Shown here in pieces: positions 49,201 to 60,310 of a stretch of 64,000 nt of DNA. Position 1 is the first letter of the stretch. Each line of letters opens with the position of its first letter. A program made the position numbers and the translations under genes. Below the pieces are notes generated by a model that was not told where the DNA came from, did no database searches, and saw nothing but the letters and a program-made list of their open reading frames with translations. The stretch is from Neoceratodus forsteri (lineage: Eukaryota > Chordata > Ceratodontiformes > Ceratodontidae). The stretch covers positions 700,987,501-701,051,500 of the forward strand of contig CM057454.1 in the NCBI GenBank assembly GCA_016271365.2, given 5' to 3'.

Positions 49201-49555
49201 AATGAAAAACTGACATCCCCAGAGTTAGGGGCATATACATTACATATTGCTGTATTTTGCCCATCCAATGAACCTGTTAGAATTTGATATTGCCCTCAGG
49301 ATCAGAAGAAGTATTATGTTTACTGAAACATATTCCTTTTCTGATTAATATAAAGTTCCACATTTCTTTGAGGAGAAACATACTCTTCGCAACACCTACC
49401 TAGGTTCTTGCAATTTAGTGCCTCTTCCTGTGTCAAGTGGGATTCCTGAATAACAGCAATATCAGCTTTTTTCCTGTTCAAAGAATTAGAACTTTTTCTT
49501 TTAACTGGGGACCTAAACCATTAACATTCCAGGATACAGTCCTGTAATGTGACAT
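46270..49555 (-). pseudogene. L1/Tx1 ORF2 (endonuclease and reverse transcriptase), broken
   Basis: Begins MSHYRTVSWNVNGLGPQLK at 49555, a classic L1 endonuclease start. IIIGGDFNELMDP lies at about 49120-49165. RT blocks are CSNYRPISLMNTDYYILAKV (about 47950-48009), GQEQVGFIRNRSG (about 47870-47912), LDMLKAFDSVNWTF (about 47750-47795) and GTRQGCPLSPTFLF (about 47578-47620). At the expected FADD position the sequence is shifted and reads NDLLLSLGNP (about 47463-47495), so the catalytic pair is lost. The C-terminal segment KVKRKWGEELGLNISDEEW (about 46330-46390) is also typical. The longest open piece is 146 residues. Confidence 0.8.
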
Positions 49556-50454
49556 CCTAAACGTAAATAAATCTTGTTTTATTCCAAAACAACAGGATGA
49601 TATTCCTCTAGCCCCTTAAGAACCAAACAATAAAATTAGGCTTAATACAACAGTGCTGATTAAACAAGATTAAATATAAATATTAACAAAGTCAATAATT
49701 AAATACTTAAATGGGTTAATAAGAGAAAAATAAATAAAAAGAAAAAATGGTGTTTCTTTAAAAACTCAACGTAGGTTGCAATTCTACTTTTGCTGCCCAA
49801 CACATGCCAGATAGTAATCCAAGGCACTGAGTATGTTGTGGTGTATGTGCAGCCGGGTGAGCATCCCTCAACCTTTGCATACATAAGCATATTGTTACTT
49901 CTATAGTGCATTTATCAAATGATAAGTCAGTCCATCACAATAGTTAATAAACATTCCCACATAGAACATGCATATACACAACAGCAATAGATTGAGCCAA
50001 TTGTAAGAAATGGGTAGAAAAACATAAGAGATAGAATCGAGAAGTATGAGTTATTATAAGGAGCTAGTTCAATCTTGATGGCCTTTATTTTACCAGGTCA
50101 CTCCATTCTGCTTCCTATGTCACCACAACCTTCTAGTCTGTAACTCTAATAACTTCCAAGATCATTTTCAACATTTTGTTAAATTAAAACTGAAAGAAGG
50201 GTACACAAATTTAGTAGAAAATGATTGGGCACTGGAAGTTCTGTTTCATACAAGAATAGTGACCTGGTTGCCACCTTATCTGCGCATCCAAACAACCTGT
50301 TTCTCTACTCCAGCCTAACAGCCCATTTGACATTAAGGGAAAGGTGAGGTTACAGGTTAAATGGGCATTGAACTGCTGCAAATGTATACTTCCATGTGCT
50401 TTAAATCTTTAGACTTTCATTTCAGCAAAGTACTACTATAACAATATGTTTAAG

Positions 50455-50784
50455 CAATAAGGCATGATAAGGTGTGTGTTGTCATGTAATAACGCACTCC
50501 TGGGTGGGATGAAGCTTCCACCACCCCAGGAGTGATGTTATTACACGATAACACACAGCTTGGAGTGCCTTATTGGAATTATACAATGGCTCAATGTTAT
50601 AGAAAACAAAAAATAAAAATAAAATGTTTTAGTAGATTTTAGTGAGGCAATGTATCTATGTTTCTGAAAAAAAATAAAAACTCCATAAATCAGTACAGTG
50701 ATGTTATTGTGTAATATCATCACTGTCTTAGGCACACACTGACCAATCAGAGTGCAGGAACTTTTCTTTCCATTGTATAATTAA
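50455..50784. repeat. Compound hairpin/inverted repeat inside the minus-strand L1
   Basis: 'caataaggcatgataaggtg' (50455 on) through 'gtaataacgcactcctgggt' pairs with 'ccccaggagtgatgttatta' through 'gagtgccttattg' (50519-50575). A second pair directly follows: 'aattatacaatgg' (50577-50589) and 'ccattgtataatt' (50770-50782). It lies between ORF1 and ORF2 of the L1, so it probably inserted there. It has MITE-like structure and no coding capacity. Confidence 0.7.
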
Positions 50785-51479
50785 GTTTATGCAAGACAAC
50801 CCTTGTTTTAATAGACTAAAATGTTTCAAAAGAATAAACCCACAAAGTGCTTAAGGCTAATTATAAAGAATATGTAAATCTAAGAATATGATCTGGTGCC
50901 CAACTAATAGAAATTTAAATGTTGCACATAAAGTGATCTGACAATATATGGAGCAGCATAATGAAGAATTATACTAATAGTTTGTGCAGCATATGAGTTA
51001 AATTAGCATTAAAATAAAACTGTGACTGTAGTATGGTAGCATTTTCACCATAAGGTTGACTGTTAATTTCTTAAAATGTCTCCACAGATATAGATTACCA
51101 GCCTCAGTAGAATGTCAGAGCAGCAAGTACAGGAATGCTGACCTCTTTTACCCCCCATTAATTTCCATATACTGCCACGTGAGTACTGGCATTTAAATTA
51201 TTCTGAAAGGTGTCTTTCATCAAAATCAAGCAAGCTGTGTCTCTTACCTTCAACATATAGAGAGGACAGACAGTGCAATGTTTACCAGATTTAGAAGATT
51301 GAATGCAAGTGCCGAGTTTGAAAAGAATGAGATAATGGAAGTGAAGCATAAATAACTTCCATTTGACCTGCCAGATGTAGAGACCAACCACAGAAAACTC
51401 TCAAAGGGTCAGGTTAAAGGGTATCTCAAGTTTCCTCTTGTACAACCATCATCAGTGAGCATGCATGTAGATGTCTTTG

Positions 51480-52660
51480 GGAGTTTATTTCTTCTGGTGG
51501 AGGCTTAATGGATGAGGATCTCCTGTTGCAGCTCTAGGAATTGGTAGATTACTTTTTTGCTTGATGCATTCATCTTTCACAGATATTTGAGGTATGACAA
51601 ACTTTCTTAATAGGCCCTTTCTGTGCTATGAGGGAAGAGAGGTGAGGAGTAGTTTCTTTTGGGGTCTTAACATAGGGGCTTCCATTTGATTGAGCTCTTG
51701 GCATTACCATGGCAGGGAGACTCAAGTTAGACTGCTGATCTCGAGGTGAAGGGGTGTCTGAGTAGAATGCATCTATGTTTATGCACAGTTTTTTGAAAGG
51801 TGAAAGCTGTTGGAGTTCTTACTTTGGGTACCTCTGGCTGAACGTCTCACAATTAACAACAGAGGCCATAGCTTGTTTAGCATTTGTAAATACAAGAACG
51901 TTGCCATTAGGTTCTATTACATTTAGACTAGCAGGTATTTAAAGTAATACAACAATCCCAATTTTGTAAGCCTTTCTTTAACATCAGTAAAATTTCTTCT
52001 TTTTTTCCATCACCAATGAATAGAAGTCCTGGAAAATTAGTATTTTGTTGCTCCCTCACCGACTGCTTTTTGTCCTTGAGAGTCTTAGAATCTGCTCTTT
52101 GACAGAACACTGTAAAAATATATCACTATGGGTCTGGGTCTCTTACCTGACTGTGGACATGGACCCAAAGCATGGTGTGCTCTCTATTTCCAGTGCCCAG
52201 GGCCATTGAAAGTCTAATATACTGGATAAAAACTGCTGAAGAAACTTGATGATATTGCTCCTTTCAAGTCCCACAGGTACTTCTAGGACCCTTAGATTAT
52301 TTCTTCTCCCACGTTTTTCAAGACCATCCATTTTTTTCAATAATTGGTGGATTTGCTTTACCTTGTGCATATATTTGATCTTCTAAACTGGCTATGGTGT
52401 CTTTAAAGTTTTCAATTTGTTCCTCAGAGTAATCCAAACACTAATTTATGATGATGGAGTTGCTTTTTAAATCCGCTGCTGTTTGTTTAACTGATACACT
52501 GTCCAATTTTATATCATTAAGCTTTTCCATTAGGGATTGAATATCTGTTTTATACGCGACTGAAGATGGTTCAGGTACCAGGGTAACAACGTGTCTTAGG
52601 CCCCGATGACACCGCTGGTCTGTCAGGTATTTTAAAATTGTAAAAAGATTAGTTTCCAAA
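51480..52660 (-). pseudogene. L1/Tx1 ORF1, broken
   Basis: Minus-strand pieces in order: METNLFTILKYL with a following LMEKLNDIKLDSVSVKQTA helix (about 52470-52659), then LLKKMDGLEKRGRRNNLRVL (about 52290-52350). The RGRRNNLR phrase is a hallmark of L1 ORF1 RRM domains. A C-terminal piece follows, with FPGLLFIGDGKKEEI (about 51990-52040) and NVIEPNGNVLVFTNAKQAMA (about 51862-51925). ORF1p binds LINE RNA. Stops and frameshifts separate the pieces. Confidence 0.65.
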
Positions 52661-52690
52661 GTACGGATGTGACTGGAATGTATACCACAA

Positions 52691-53685
52691 CTGTTAGACC
52701 AAAATTAATGCTGACTAATAAGTACATTCATAGAAATTTATAAATAAGAGCCCAAAGTTGAGGAGCTATGCACTCAAGCTGCTATCATACTGAGCTGGCT
52801 TGTGCCCTCCCAAATTCTCCCTTGAGCAAACAAGGTTAGGCATGATCTTTCAGGGCCCTTCATTAAGGAATCTACAACAGATTGTGCTTGCGCATGTAGT
52901 GACACATACTTCTCTACCTTTCAAGAGTGTATCACTTTGAGGCACTGGCTGGAGCTGTACCTTGTGCCTTGGACAGGAAGCTATGGGTTGTGGGGAGGGT
53001 GAGCATTTGGGTTGACAATTCCAAGGAAGACCCAACCACTGATTTGCCACGACTCAGAAGACCCGACACCCTAATGTTTTTCCTTTTGCTGCTGGAGGGA
53101 GTTAGGGTTGGAACACTTAACACCACATTTCCATAATTTTGTTACATTAAGTTGACACCTAGCTGGTGTACTAATGCAGTTTTTCAAAGAATGGATATAT
53201 TTATATCTATCTAGTATACAGGCATGGTGGAGCCTGTGTATTAGGGCTGAGTAAGCACTTTCATCTTAAACTCCAATTTTGCACCTTAATAACTTTGCAC
53301 CTGTTTGACTGATTTACATGGCATTTGAAAAGCACAAGCTTTGTGCAAAGATCTCTTCATCTTGAAAATTTCATGTAGATCGGTTCAGTGGAGAAAAGGT
53401 ACAGAGGTGCAAAAACATAAAACTCACAGCTTTTGAACATTTTAAGACTTTTTGCCACCTGATAACTAAAACAATATAAGGATTTGAAAGCTGAAACTTT
53501 CAGGTTTGATAGAGTTTTACCAAAGGTACAGTACATGCTTGCTTGTGTTATTTATGTTTTGGAAGCTAGTGTTTTTAAATTATTTAAGAAAACAGTTCAG
53601 TTTGTGAGTATGCACTGTGTAAATAAATCAACGTTCTAAAGATAGCTGAATTTTTGCAAAGTGTTATATCCTGTTGTCATGTTTC
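52691..53685. repeat. Unassigned sequence with fragments of dispersed repeats
   Basis: Two fragments recur elsewhere in the window. About 52975-53010 and 53098-53130 ('gttagggttggaacacttaa', 'caccacatttcc') resemble the reverse complement of 63895-63950. About 53280-53440 ('accttaataactttgcacc', then a 'gaaaatttcatgtagat' region) resembles one arm of the palindrome at 62693-63465. The remainder shows nothing recognisable. Confidence 0.5.
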
Positions 53686-53686
53686 A

Positions 53687-53990
53687 TTATGTCTGTGGTA
53701 TCATACACTGTGGTGTGTGGTATAGCAGAACTCCACAGTATATGGTACAGCGTCTATAAGGGAAAAAGCAACCCTGAGATGCAAGAACCTTTTCCTTGGT
53801 GGCTAGTGGTCCCTCCCCAAACAATCACCTGCCCGATTTGTAATAAAGTTTTCCTGGTGCCTAGTGATCACTCCCACCACCCAATCGCCCCCCATGTCCT
53901 GTTATCGTATTTTTGCTATGTGTATCGATCTTGTACTGTAGTGTTTCAAATAGTAGAACACCACAATATATGATATAACAAACATAATTT
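53687..53990. repeat. Inverted repeats flanking two satellite units
   Basis: 'attatgtctgtggtatcata' and following (53687-53760) pairs imperfectly with the reverse complement of 53912-53990, which reads 'attatgtttgttatatcata'. The space between (53791-53905) holds two units of the roughly 58-bp satellite ('cctggtgcctagtgatcact'). It looks like a small element with inverted termini. Confidence 0.55.
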
Positions 53991-55885
53991 TTTTAATGTT
54001 TTCCTGTTATCTATTCCAGTTCATTTAAGGAAGAGAGAGTCCTAAAAGAACTCACAAAACTGAAAGTGGACAAGGCAATGGTACCAGATGTGATACATCC
54101 TAGAACATTAAGGGCAATATGGGAGGTGCTGGCAGCACCAATGGCATCTCTGTTCAATGAGTCACTTGATAAGGGATTGGTTCCAGAGGACTGAGGGAGA
54201 GCAGATGTAGTACCTCTTCACAAAAGTGGGCATAGACAGGAGGCTGGAAACTACAGACTAGTAAGCCTCACCTCAATAGTGGAGAAAATTATGGCATCAC
54301 TACTTAAAAAAGGTTTGTGGAACACCTTGAATCCAGCAGAGCACAGGATCCGAGACAGCATGGATTCACAAGAGGAAGGTCATGTCAAACAAATCTAATT
54401 GATTTCCTTGACTGAGTGACAATGGAAGAGGATTGAGAGAGCAGTCGATGTGGCCTACTTGGATTTCAGTAAGGCCTTGATACCATTCCACATAGAAAAC
54501 TTGTGAATAATCTGGGCAGCCAAAGAGTGGGTCATAAGGTGGTAAACTGGGTTAGGAACTGGTGAGTCATAGCAGACATTGGGTGGTGGTAAATGGGGCT
54601 CAATCTGAAGAAAAGGAGGGTGACCAGTGGGGTGCCTCAGGGATCAGTTCTGAAGTCAGTCCTGTTCAATGTCATTATAAGTAACATTGTAGAAGGGCTG
54701 GAAGGGAAGGTGTGCCTCCTGCAGATAACACTAAGGTCTGCAACAAGGTGAACACTCTGAGGGGTAGAAAAATGAAGAGGGACCTAGGTAAACTAGAGGA
54801 ATGAGTTAAACTGTGGCAGCTGAGATTCAATGTGAAAAGTGCAAAATCATGCATTTGGTATGTAAGAAATCAGGAACTACTACATGATGGGGATACGGAC
54901 AGTTACTAAACAGGAAAGGGATTTGGGGTAATCAAATCTGATGACCCAAAGGTGACCAAACAATGTGCCAAGGCTGTGAGGAGAGCCAGTGGGATGCTGG
55001 GGTGCATAGGGAGAAGTATCACCAGCAGAAGAAAAGAGGTGGTAGTGTCACTGTAAGCCATATCTCTGTAAGGACATAGAAAGGGGAGGCAGTTCAAAGA
55101 AGGGAAATAAAGATGGTGCAGGCCTGCACCAAAAGTCTTATGAGGAGAGACTGAGAGACCTCAATATGTGTACCCTGGTGGAAAGAGAGACAGGAAATAT
55201 ATGATAGAAACCCACAAATATCTAAAGAGCATAAATAGGGTTCCAGAGGGTAGCATCTTTCAGAAAAGGAGATGTTCAGGAATGAGGGGACATGACATGA
55301 GATTGGAAGAGGGTTGACTTAGGTTTAACATGAGGAAGTATTCCTTCAGAAAATGGTGGTGGATGCATGAAATAGACTCCCAGTGGAGGCAGTGGGGACA
55401 AACACAGTGGGGAAGTCAAAATGCATGGGACATGCATAGATAAACTCTAGCGATGGAACAAGAAGGTAAAGCTGGAGATCAAGGAGGGTCTGTGGTTTTG
55501 CAGTAGGTAAGGAAATGGGCAGACTGGATGGGCCTAGTTGTCCTTATCTGCTGTAAATTTCAATTTCTATGTTTCTATGTCTAGTGGCCCCATCCTCCGA
55601 TTGCTGTCCCATTGTTTTTTGTTTCCTGATGTTTAGTGACACCCTCCACTCTCCGATTGCTATCCCCAATTTTTTGTTTCATTTTCCTGGTTTCTGTGGC
55701 ACCCCCACCCTCCAATTGTTGTCCCCTTTGTTTATGCATTTCCTTGTGTCTAGTGGCACCCCCACCTTTTGATTGTTGCCCCCATTGTTTCATGTTTTCT
55801 CTGGTGTCTAGTTGCACCCTCCCCTCCTCCAATTGCTGTCCCTGTTGTTTAGTTGTTTCCTGGTGACTGGTAGCACCCCTCCCCA
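53791..55885 (+). repeat. About 58-bp satellite array, interrupted
   Basis: Two units at 53791-53905 and about six units at 55578-55885, with 'tagtggcaccccc'-type cores near 55580, 55632, 55693, 55750, 55808 and 55867 (period 52-61). The unit contains CCTGGTGTCTAGTGGCACCC, a TCCAATTGCTGTCCCC-like part and a T-rich end. Its core resembles that of the 66-69-bp repeat in the fold-back at 494-1476. The third CR1 lies within the array. Frames that cross it are repeat translations, not genes. Confidence 0.7.
54010..55577 (+). mobile_element. CR1-type LINE, third copy, 5'-truncated
   Basis: RT starts at RKERVLKELTKLKVDKAMVP (about 54029-54090). It continues VPLHKSGHRQEAGNYRLVSL (about 54212-54270), AYLDFSKAL (about 54456-54480, then a frameshift) and GVPQGSVLKSVLFNVIISNI (about 54630-54690). 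The FADD equivalent is damaged ('ctgcagataacact', about 54718-54732). The 3' end carries 'gggcagactggatgggcc' (55517-55534) and a 'ctatgtttctatg' tail, the same tail family as the two CR1s in the duplication. It is related to those but not part of the duplicated unit. Confidence 0.85.
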
Positions 55886-56160
55886 ATTGTCATATGTTAA
55901 ATAATAGTAGTACCTTTAAAGAAGAAAACTGTTGCATGATCTTTTTTACCTGAAACAAAGAAAATGGTACCTTGCTGTCACCGTAGTCTCCCATTCTTAC
56001 CTTATATGTACCAGATGATGTCAAACTCTGTCATTCTCTTTGGGCAGAGACACATCTGCACTCTTTAAAGCCAAGCCATGAACTGAGGAATATAGGTAAG
56101 TGTTGCATAATGTATTTCAATTGTATTTTGAACATACGTTCATAACTTTGCTATTTTTTA
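55886..56160. other. Unassigned spacer
   Basis: About 275 bp with no recognised feature between the satellite and the hairpin pair. Confidence 0.4.
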
Positions 56161-56640
56161 GGATTTTTCACCAAATTTTCAACATAACCTTTTGGGATCC
56201 CACCTCATGAATACTGTCCATGTCATTTCATTAATCATGCTCAGAAGGTGATTTCTTGGTCTATGGCCAAACTCACCTTTTCAGACTGAATAACAATATT
56301 TCACAACCAGTGTTCCTGAGGCAGGATCCCAAAAAGGCAATGCTGAAAAATTGGTCACAAAAAATCCAAACAAATGGCCAAGTTTTGAGTGTTCATTGAA
56401 ATTATTCCATGCATGCACATAAGTTTTGTAATTTTCAAGATTTTGACTTCAAATTTTCAACATAGCCATTTTTCACACCACCTCATGAACACTACAGCTG
56501 CTATTTTTCACTACCTGGCCAAAATGTGTTTTGCATAGGTGGTGTGAAATGGGGCATTTTGGCAGGGATTTGAACATTTTCACCTAATGGGTTCATGAGG
56601 TGCAGTCACAAGAAGACTATGTTGAAAGTTTAGGGTCAAA
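56161..56640. repeat. Two related hairpins in tandem
   Basis: First hairpin: 'ggatttttcaccaaattttc' through 'cacctcatgaatact' (56161-56215) pairs with 'tgttcctgaggcaggatccc' through 'acaaaaaatcc' (56311-56367). Second hairpin: 'tttgacttcaaattttcaac' through 'cacctcatgaacact' (56442-56492) pairs with 'gggttcatgaggtg' through 'tagggtcaaa' (56589-56640). The arms of the two share 'attttcaacata' and 'cacctcatgaa', so they are diverged copies of one fold-back family. Confidence 0.7.
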
Positions 56641-57264
56641 TTATAAAAAAATGATTAAGTAATGTTGTTTGCAGGGATGTGTGTTGCACCACTGGGGATC
56701 ATGCTGCCTTACTGTGCTGGTAAGCTGAGTCCAGGCATGAACTCAGTGAAACAGTTTAATGGGACACGGCTGATGGGGAAAGTGCTGCAGCATGCAGCAG
56801 TAGCCCCAGCCTGGTAGAGACAGAGCAGTATTTTGGCACAGATGCCATACCCTGTGGTGGGTCAGGGAACCTCACCCACAAGGTATCGCCAGCTGGGCCC
56901 ATGCACTGGATCAGGACTGTCTCCAATATTGTATTCATCTCATTTTCCACAGGTCCCAAAGGGACCTGCACAAATGAGAATTTAATTCTACTAGCAGAAA
57001 AGAAGGACAATTCATTGCAAAAAGATGTTAATGCAGGCATTAGGGATGTAGAATGCAAAGTGCACAAAGAAGGGAAATGAAAACATTAGGGATTTGGTTC
57101 TCTGGAGTACTGGTGAAACAGTGGTGGGGTCATACTTGGGGTTGTCAATTCTAATGCCCATCCCTCTCCTGGTCAGATGATGTCAAATGTGATGTCATCA
57201 CTCAGAACTCAAACTTACAGTACTGCATAAGTAAGTAATTGTTTCAGCGAAACCTTTGCTCCAG
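56641..57264. repeat. Unassigned sequence with a dispersed repeat fragment
   Basis: About 56990-57185 resembles 63825-63950 ('ttcattgcaaaaa', 'gaagggaaatg', 'cattaggga', and 'gttgtcaattctaatgccc' against 'gtttccaaccctaacgcccc'). The minus-strand open frame at 56756-57067 shows no domain and is not called. Confidence 0.4.
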
Positions 57265-58595
57265 CAGAACCTCTGATCCACCACAACAAGTGGCCACCCC
57301 TCCTCACCGACACCACTGGGAAAAGGAATTGGACATCAGAATTTCAGAGGATGACTGAAGCAAAGTTTGGCCCACAGCTTACAGGGAAAATAGGGAACTA
57401 CAAGCCAAAACTGTCCAGTACAAAATATTACACACAGCCTACAGAACCCCACAATTGCTCTATAAAGCTAAACTGATGCAAGGTAGTGATTGCTGGTGGT
57501 GTACATCTCTGCAAGCTACGTTGACACACATACTGTACTGTGGACCTGCCCAGCTCTGGTAAAATACTGGTAGATAGTTTGGAAAACCTTTAGACACATT
57601 GCCCCCTGCCACTGGTTAGAGACCCTAAACTGGGTATCTTGGGTCTGCTCCCAGAATCACAGCCGCTAACCCTCACCAGCTATGATGGACCAAAGGTGCC
57701 TTGGCAGCTGCCAAGTGGATACTTCTCTGACAATGGCAGGATCTGAAACCACCGCTATACAAGAGTGGCAAATTTTATTGACTCTGACCTCCAGATATTA
57801 GAAGATTGCCCATGCAGCAGCAGGCAAACCAAACCATTACTGGAAGGTCTGGGACCCTACCTAGCCCTCTGCAAGCTTAGTGCTTCACCTGTCCCACCCA
57901 ATAGGTGAAGTTCTCTCTCTGACCTGGATATCTAACCCCTCAATACAAAGATCTGCTCTAATATGCCATTGACGGGTATCAGGTAACCAAGATATGAATT
58001 CCAATCTCTCCAAAAGAGACTCATGACAGCTGTGGCTCTTCTAGTGAGCTCTGATATGCATACTTGTCTAAAATAACAGAGTCTATTTCAATTCATGACC
58101 AACCCCTTTATCCCTTGTAATACTTGCCCCTGCCCTCCACAATCACATACCACTAGCTTTTCACCCATTACCTCCCCTTCCTCTATGAGATACATTGTAG
58201 GCATTTGGAATATAAACACAGGACTATACTCTGTGCCCTACAATAATAATCTAGATAATAGATACAGTACCAATTGTTAAAGGTTTAATTCATGATTAGT
58301 GCTGTTATACAAAAGGAAAGTGTTACAGGTCTTATAAGGAAATAATATTCACCCATTTTGAATATCAGTATACAGTTACATGGTTCAGACTTTTCTTAAT
58401 GCCCCACACTGTGTGATTTGGCACAGGAGGGAAAGTGTTTCAGTTAAGATATCTGTATAACCTTATAATCTGCCAGATATATATCTTGATGTAGTCACCT
58501 CATTAGATGAATGTATAATACTGTGATTGTACTATGTTCAACTGAAAATTAAAATTCAATAAAAACTGTTACAGAAAAAACAAAACAAAACATTC
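57265..58595 (+). mobile_element. L1/Tx1-type LINE, 3' fragment
   Basis: Encodes the C-terminal end of ORF2: WEKELDIRISEDD (about 57317-57355), then QYKILHTAYRTPQLLYKAKL (about 57415-57474). A Cys/His knuckle follows, with CWWC (57490-57501) and HILYC (about 57527-57541), as found downstream of RT in L1/Tx1 elements. A 3' untranslated region follows and ends 'ttcaataaaaactg' with an A-rich tail near 58575-58595. The fragment is 5'-truncated, the usual product of incomplete target-primed reverse transcription. Stops are present. Confidence 0.75.
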
Positions 58596-58994
58596 TTTGT
58601 TTCTTAAACAACTTAACATTTCTGCTGTTCTGTCTCCAGCTGGTTCTTCTCCCTCGATCCTGCTGGTTCCATTCTGTCACATCTCTGCTATCGCTGTACC
58701 TCCACACAGCATGGGGTCATAATGTCTAATTCAAAAACAGCTCATGGGTAAACAGTGCAGGCAAAACAGCTAACACCAAAATAGCTAACAAACAATGTCG
58801 CACACAGAAACACTGCAAGCAGGCCCACATGCTGGGATTAGGTACAAAGAGGCAGGACAAAGGAAATATGTGCAGAGTGATATTTACTGGTGCAAGTCAA
58901 GTACAGTACATAGTGCAGTGCTGAAGGTGAAGCAAACATGAACCCCACACCCTGAACAGAAGCCCAAACCCACAAAGTCAGGTCACACCTGAAG
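58596..58994. other. Unassigned spacer between the L1 tail and the MULE relic
   Basis: About 400 bp with nothing recognised. It may contain the 3' end of the Mutator-like element, whose terminal repeat I could not delimit. Confidence 0.4.
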
Positions 58995-60310
58995 GGACAG
59001 ATTGAAGGTGATACCCCTCAGGTATTCCACAGTGGTGCATTCACCATACGCTGCCACGATGTCACAGTCCTATGGCTGGCATCCTTGTATCAATGCTTTG
59101 TGGTAGGCACAGTGTTCCCAGCCATCAACTGTGCCAGATTGACATTGGTGAGTTGCTGCTCCGCACCCAGTGCCCGGATGGCTAGAGGTCAGGATTGCAT
59201 GCCCCAAGTCATGCCCCAAACCCCGGTGCCACACCTCCACTGCATTGGTTGTACGAGGCATACCATCTCGTGCCACCTCACAAACATTCCTTGATGGAAT
59301 TGGGAATAAGCGCCTGTGTCTGGCTGTGCATTCCACAGGCCTGCCAACCCATGTGTCCTCAAAGTAATTGAGCAACTGTGACAGATGTTTTCCATTGGCC
59401 TTGTAGTAGTCCAGGACCCATAGTGCATCAAATGCGGATACCACATTTTCTAGGGCACAAATGCCAGGGCCACAATCATCCTGATGTACAGCAAATTCAG
59501 GATCATCTGTGTAATGTGCAATGAGACCTCAAGCACTGGCACCTCCATCATACTGCCTGTGCCAGGTGGAAAAGACAGCCATGCAGCTGACATCTAGGAA
59601 ACATTGCCAAAGGACTGCATGGCCGCCAGTTCATAGTCCATAAGAACGGTTGTGGGTTCAAGGCTAGGCACAAGGTCTTGAGCCACTGGAGGACTGACGG
59701 TAAGCTGCTGTGGTCTGGGCCTCATGAGCATGTACGCTGCAGGAAGGTAGTGCCTTGATCAGCCCATGAATGGTGTAGAGTTGGAAGAACAGGGAGGTGT
59801 GACACTGAAGGTGCCATCAGCCAGAAGGGTCCCACAGCTCTCAAACTGTTCCAGTGTTTTCCTGGTTGCAAATATGAGTACCCTGTTGTCCCCAGATCCA
59901 CTGTCTTACTGCAGGAAGGTCATGCCAGTCTCTGTTGTAGTTTACTCATAGGGATCACCAGATCCTGCAGGGATGTGGGCTGCACCAGTGGCCTGTGTGC
60001 TGCAGTCCTCACTCTGGCAAATGTCCTCTTGATAAATGGCAATGCTGGCAGTCTCCCAGAAATGGCCAACAGGACATCAGTTGTGCAGGCCACCACCATT
60101 GTGCTGCAGGTGTCATTCATGCGGCATGTGCGGTCCTTGACAGCCACCAACACCACCCTGGTGGCAAAGTCGGCAGCTTCGGGGATGTGATTGTGGTTTC
60201 CAGTGTAGTGCACCACCTATACCCCTGCATGTGCACTTTGCAGGGCAGCATGCCGTATCATATTGAATGCATTTCCAGTACACATGTTCAAGGTGTACTC
60301 TCTCCTCCGC
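58995..60310 (-). pseudogene. Mutator-like (MULE) transposase with FLYWCH-type N-terminus, broken
   Basis: Minus-strand frames in order. A FLYWCH-like end, VVHYTGNHNHIPEAADFATR (about 60155-60216), is followed by SGRLPALPFIKRTFARVR (about 60010-60063). TRKTLEQFESCGTLLADGTF (about 59808-59867) gives the first catalytic Asp in DGTF. PTTVLMDYELAAMQSF (about 59607-59655) gives the second Asp, followed by a GCLFHLAQAV Cys/His motif (about 59560-59590). The C-terminus is YFEDTWVGRP (about 59350-59380), FPIPSRNVCEVARDGMPRTT (about 59260-59320) and NAVEVWHRGL, with an EQQLTNVNLAQLMAG-like stretch after a shift. This is the standard order of MULE transposases, which cut and paste by a DDE-type reaction. 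At least four frameshifts and several substitutions inactivate it. Confidence 0.8.

Larger units (their letters stand above)
45705..52690 (-). mobile_element. L1/Tx1-type LINE on the minus strand, long but decayed
   Basis: On the minus strand the order is ORF1 (52660 to about 51480), an inter-ORF region of about 1.9 kb (with an inserted hairpin element) and ORF2 (49555 to about 46270). A 3' end follows, visible on the plus strand as a T-rich 'ttttttattgattttaaaca' near 45706-45725. The order of domains and the RT style match L1/Tx1 elements. It differs in sequence from the plus-strand L1 at 24426. All frames are interrupted. The exact 5' boundary is uncertain. Confidence 0.75.

Noticed and set aside
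55581..55886. Open frames on both strands over the satellite
   Set aside because: Translations of a roughly 58-bp repeat; the periodic protein sequence follows from the DNA repeat.
56756..57067. 103-residue minus-strand open frame
   Set aside because: Part of it overlaps a dispersed repeat fragment and no domain is visible.
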